Source: Herbaspirillum sp. LeCh32-8 (GTDB lineage Bacteria > Pseudomonadota > Gammaproteobacteria > Burkholderiales > Burkholderiaceae_D). From it: a DNA stretch of 64,000 nt. The stretch covers positions 993,559 to 1,057,558 of the forward strand of contig NZ_JAGIPZ010000001.1 in the NCBI RefSeq assembly GCF_017814915.1, given 5' to 3'. The notes under the pieces are model-generated. The model saw only the letters and a list, made by a program, of their open reading frames with translations, was not told where the DNA came from and made no database searches. The translations under genes were made by a program, and so were the position numbers. Below, piece by piece: positions 61,496-64,000 of this stretch (positions are counted from its first letter, which is position 1; each line of letters starts with the position of its first letter).

Positions 61496-62110
61496 TCAGA
61501 ACAGCTCCAGCTCGCCGGTGCTGACGTCTTCCTCGTCGGGCGACACTGCAAAATCCATCCCGGCGTAGGCCGACACGCACAGCGACACATGCAGTCGCGG
61601 CGAGCCGGCGATGTCCACCGCGAAATGCCGGATGTGGGCCGCGTTGAGCTTTTGCAGGTAGGCCGCGCATTGCTTATCAATCACGTTCGGCGTCGACATG
61701 CCAAGGTGCGGGAAGAAGCGTCCGAGGTCGCGGTTCAGGATGCCGCAGCAGAGGTTGCCGCACTCGGCGATGGCGTCCATGAAGACCTGCTCATCCATGT
61801 CGGCCGGCTCGACCCGATTCAGGCGCGCAAAATGCCCCTTGGTCGCGGCGTCCGGCGAGAAATGGAACATCACCATCAGCCGGAACAGATAGGACGACAC
61901 CGTCAGCACCACGATCTTCTTTTCGCTGATGAGGGTGATGTCATCGATCACCGACATCTCGGCGCTCTCGCCCGAAGGCACGATGCTGGCCTTGAGCGCC
62001 TGTTGCAGCAGCAGGTCGAAGCCGTCGCGTGCCGACTGGCTGACCAGGCAGTCCTCTTCGTGCGCATCCTCGGCGACGATGGCGAGGTCGGCGTCCATGC
62101 TCTCGCTCAT
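61496..62110 (-). CDS. CheX/CheC-like protein with GELELF tail
   Basis: This 204-residue protein has a CheX/CheC-type core with the helix [29 protein letters not shown] (around 115-143) where these phosphatases carry their E-x2-N motif; here E-C-G-N is present. It ends STGELELF, identical in its last six residues to the neighbouring gene product. The ATG overlaps the stop of the MCP-like gene (ATGA). A CheY~P phosphatase or adaptor role is a family-based inference. Confidence 0.72.
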   Translation of the reverse strand: MSESMDADLAIVAEDAHEEDCLVSQSARDGFDLLLQQALKASIVPSGESAEMSVIDDITLISEKKIVVLTVSSYLFRLMVMFHFSPDAATKGHFARLNRVEPADMDEQVFMDAIAECGNLCCGILNRDLGRFFPHLGMSTPNVIDKQCAAYLQKLNAAHIRHFAVDIAGSPRLHVSLCVSAYAGMDFAVSPDEEDVSTGELELF

Positions 62111-62850
62111 GCTGCCTCGGCCAGGGTGGTGCGGGTTCTCTTGTTGATCAGGTCCAAGCCGATCACCGCGCCCATGATCATCTTGCCGCCCGCCTGCAGA
62201 TCCTGGAAGGTGGTGGTGGTGATCAGGTCGTTCTGATAAAGATTGGCGCGATAGCTCTTGGAGAGCTTCTCGGCGCGCTGTGCCAGGTCGCGCACCTCGG
62301 AGGCCACCACCGCGAAGCCGCGACCGTGAGCGCCCGCGCGCGCCGCCTCGATGGAGGCGTTGAGCGCGACGATGATCACCTGATTGACGATCAGCGCGAA
62401 TTCATCGTTCTTGCGATGCATTTCCCGGTTGTGCGAGATCAGCACGTTCATGTCCTCGTGCCAGCGCTCGAAGGTGCGGATCAGGCCCAGCAGCTTGTCG
62501 ATGGTGTCCTGCGAGGCGTCGCAGTTCTCCATCATGCGCGCCATGCTTTCCGACTTCTGCGACGACAGGCGCGCGATCATTTCCTCGCTCTCGCGGTGCA
62601 TCTCCAGCATGCGCAATTCGCCCTCGCGCTGCGCCAGCGCCAGTCTCTCCTGGTGACCGGCGGCGTCGCGCTGCTGTTCTTCCAGCGTTTCCTGCACGCT
62701 GCGTTTCAGGGCTTCGACCTGCTCGAGGTCGATCATGCGCGCCGCGCGCGCCTTCTGGCGCTTCCACAGCAAGGCCATCGGCGCGCCGGCCAGCACGGCG
62801 CCCAGCGCCAGGAAGAGTATCGAATTCCACATGACTGTCATTTCCACCAT
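62107..62850 (-). CDS. MCP-like signalling protein without sensor domain
   Basis: This 247-residue protein has one N-terminal membrane helix (about 10-30, [19 protein letters not shown]), a Gln/Glu-rich coiled coil (about 40-120), then a chemoreceptor hairpin-tip sequence ([43 protein letters not shown], about 155-200). There is no periplasmic ligand-binding domain. Compared with the canonical tip the usual INLLALNAAIEAARAGE is altered to [17 protein letters not shown]. In-frame ATGs at 62841 and 62832 are alternative starts. It could couple to the upstream CheA-like kinase. Confidence 0.82.
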   Translation of the reverse strand: MVEMTVMWNSILFLALGAVLAGAPMALLWKRQKARAARMIDLEQVEALKRSVQETLEEQQRDAAGHQERLALAQREGELRMLEMHRESEEMIARLSSQKSESMARMMENCDASQDTIDKLLGLIRTFERWHEDMNVLISHNREMHRKNDEFALIVNQVIIVALNASIEAARAGAHGRGFAVVASEVRDLAQRAEKLSKSYRANLYQNDLITTTTFQDLQAGGKMIMGAVIGLDLINKRTRTTLAEAA

Positions 62851-62865
62851 TGCAACATCGAGGCC

Positions 62866-64000
62866 TCAGGCCACCTGCGGATTGCCGCCCTGCGGCAGAT
62901 GCACCGGGTGCGGGTGCGCCTGCTCCTGGCCCGCGACCGGATACGGCACGTCGATGCCGTCGACTTCCACCGCCACGTTCTCCGGCAGCATCACGATGAT
63001 CTGGAACGCACGGAAGGCGGCGCCTTCGGCGGTGTCGTTGAAGTGGATCTCGATCTTGCCGTGCTCGCGGGTCACGAAGTCCAGCACCGCGTCCATGCCC
63101 ACGCCGCGGCCGGACACCTCGGTCACTTCGCTGCGGGTGGAGAAGCCCGGTTGCAGGATCAGGCGCGCCACCTCGGCGTCGCTCAAGACCTGGTCGACGC
63201 TGATCAGCTTCTTCTCGATGCCGATCTGGCGCACGCGGTGCAGCGCCAGGCCGCGTCCGTCGTCGGACAGGGCCATCTGGAACATGTCGTCCATCACGCC
63301 CATTTCCAGCTTGATGCTGCCGGCCTCCGGCTTGCCTGCGGCGATTCGCTCGTCGGCGCCCTCCAGGCCGTGGTCCATGGCGTTGCGGATCAGGTGCATG
63401 AACACGTTTTGCAGCAGCGGCGAGGCGAAGCTGTGCACCACGTAGCCGTTGTCTTCGATCTCAACATGCGGGGCAACCTTGCCCAGCTCGGCGGCCAGCG
63501 CCGGCAGCGAATCGGTCACCGGGGCCAGCACGTCCTGCACGGTCTCGGTACCCAAGAGGCGCAGCATGCGGCGCATTTCGTCGCGCACCGTCACCATTTC
63601 ATGCAGGTTGGTGGTGTTGACGTTTTCCAGGCGGAACAGGCTTTCCTGGATGTGCTTGCGGTCGATGGTCAGCACATGGCGCTCGTAGCCGGCGCCCACG
63701 GCTGCCGCTTCGGCATTGGCCACGCGACCCAGCGTGACGTCGTTGATGCGAGCGTAGCGGTCGATGATTTCGCGCACCTGGGCCAGTTGCTGCAGCAAAT
63801 ACTCCTGGCTCCAGACTGCGCCGGTTTCCGGATGGCGCAGGTCGTCGTAGTGCTGCTCGGCGTCGTGCACCACGTTGGCCAGGTGCAGCAGGCCGTAGGT
63901 GCGGCCGTTGCCCTTGATGGTGTGCATGTTGCGGAACAGCTTGGCGATGGCGAAGGCGGTAGCTTCCGGATTCTGGTGCACGATCTGTTCGTTCTCTTCC
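62866..64000 (-). CDS. CheA-like HPt/histidine kinase, 5' end outside window
   Basis: About 378 residues are visible and the frame is open to the window edge. The N-terminal part is an HPt domain with H-x-x-K-G (MHTIKGNGRTYG; phospho-His about 27 residues from the window edge). After a helical linker comes a CheA-type HATPase domain (HLIRNAMDHGLEGADERI, DDGRGLAL, GRGVGMDAV). It ends about 75 residues after that motif without a CheW-like P5 domain, unlike canonical CheA. It probably autophosphorylates and feeds the CheY at 60059. What lies upstream of the HPt is not visible. Confidence 0.88.
   Translation of the reverse strand, partial: EENEQIVHQNPEATAFAIAKLFRNMHTIKGNGRTYGLLHLANVVHDAEQHYDDLRHPETGAVWSQEYLLQQLAQVREIIDRYARINDVTLGRVANAEAAAVGAGYERHVLTIDRKHIQESLFRLENVNTTNLHEMVTVRDEMRRMLRLLGTETVQDVLAPVTDSLPALAAELGKVAPHVEIEDNGYVVHSFASPLLQNVFMHLIRNAMDHGLEGADERIAAGKPEAGSIKLEMGVMDDMFQMALSDDGRGLALHRVRQIGIEKKLISVDQVLSDAEVARLILQPGFSTRSEVTEVSGRGVGMDAVLDFVTREHGKIEIHFNDTAEGAAFRAFQIIVMLPENVAVEVDGIDVPYPVAGQEQAHPHPVHLPQGGNPQVA

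Overview
The window is GC-rich (about 63-65% in most genes), densely coded chromosome. Gene content and order point to a betaproteobacterium of the order Burkholderiales, probably Oxalobacteraceae and Herbaspirillum-like. That placement is inferred from protein flavour (cyo-SURF1-RegBA, Burkholderia-order contact-dependent-inhibition locus, DNA polymerase II, REP-like intergenic repeats), not from a search. No rRNA, tRNA, insertion sequence or CRISPR array was found.

Layout. 1-16.3 kb is ordinary chromosome: the 3' end of an AraC regulator, an acidic hypothetical protein, an AsmA-family protein, an MFS exporter divergent from an AraC regulator, a Bcr/CflA drug exporter, an ETHE1-like MBL hydrolase, DNA polymerase II (polB), a LprI-domain secreted protein, an ECF sigma/anti-sigma pair, an exported alpha/beta hydrolase and a MocR-type regulator. 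16.3-30.8 kb is an accessory island holding a Burkholderia-order contact-dependent growth inhibition/two-partner secretion locus. It has a 2283-residue CdiA-like exoprotein, a putative immunity gene, a strong terminator, a displaced second toxin module with its own putative immunity gene, a degenerate third module, and finally the CdiB-type outer-membrane transporter. 30.9-33 kb holds an SDR/AraC divergent pair. 33-39.2 kb is a biotin operon (bioB, cytochrome P450, bioF, bioA, bioD), with every junction overlapping. It is divergent from a GntR/FCD regulator, and the intergenic region carries TTATAGATAA/TTATCTATGA sites matching the BioR box. 39.2-46.4 kb has a LOV-type (blue-light) hybrid histidine kinase and a branched-chain amino-acid-type ABC transporter with a fused permease. 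46.5-53.6 kb, all on the minus strand, is cyoABCD, SURF1 and the redox two-component pair RegB/RegA. 53.8-59.7 kb has an MHS transporter, an orphan spore-coat-U protein, a zinc metallopeptidase-like protein, a class A beta-lactamase, a YciI protein and a DUF296/PPC protein. 60-64 kb (minus strand) is a reduced chemosensory-like cluster: CheA-like HPt-kinase, MCP-like protein, two CheX-like proteins sharing a GELELF C-terminus, and a CheY.

How the parts work together. The CDI island looks like a toxin/immunity locus that has gained new C-terminal modules by recombination in the repeat region and kept the old ones as silent, partly decaying cassettes. The biotin operon makes biotin from an acyl chain, with the P450 as the plausible pimelate-forming step and the GntR protein as the likely repressor. 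The cyo-SURF1-regBA run links a terminal quinol oxidase to the kinase that senses quinone/redox state. The most interesting leads are the CDI module cassette array, the BioR-like control of a P450-containing biotin operon in an apparent betaproteobacterium, and the 60-64 kb chemosensory-like cluster, in which no CheW, CheR or CheB is visible and two proteins share an identical C-terminal tail.
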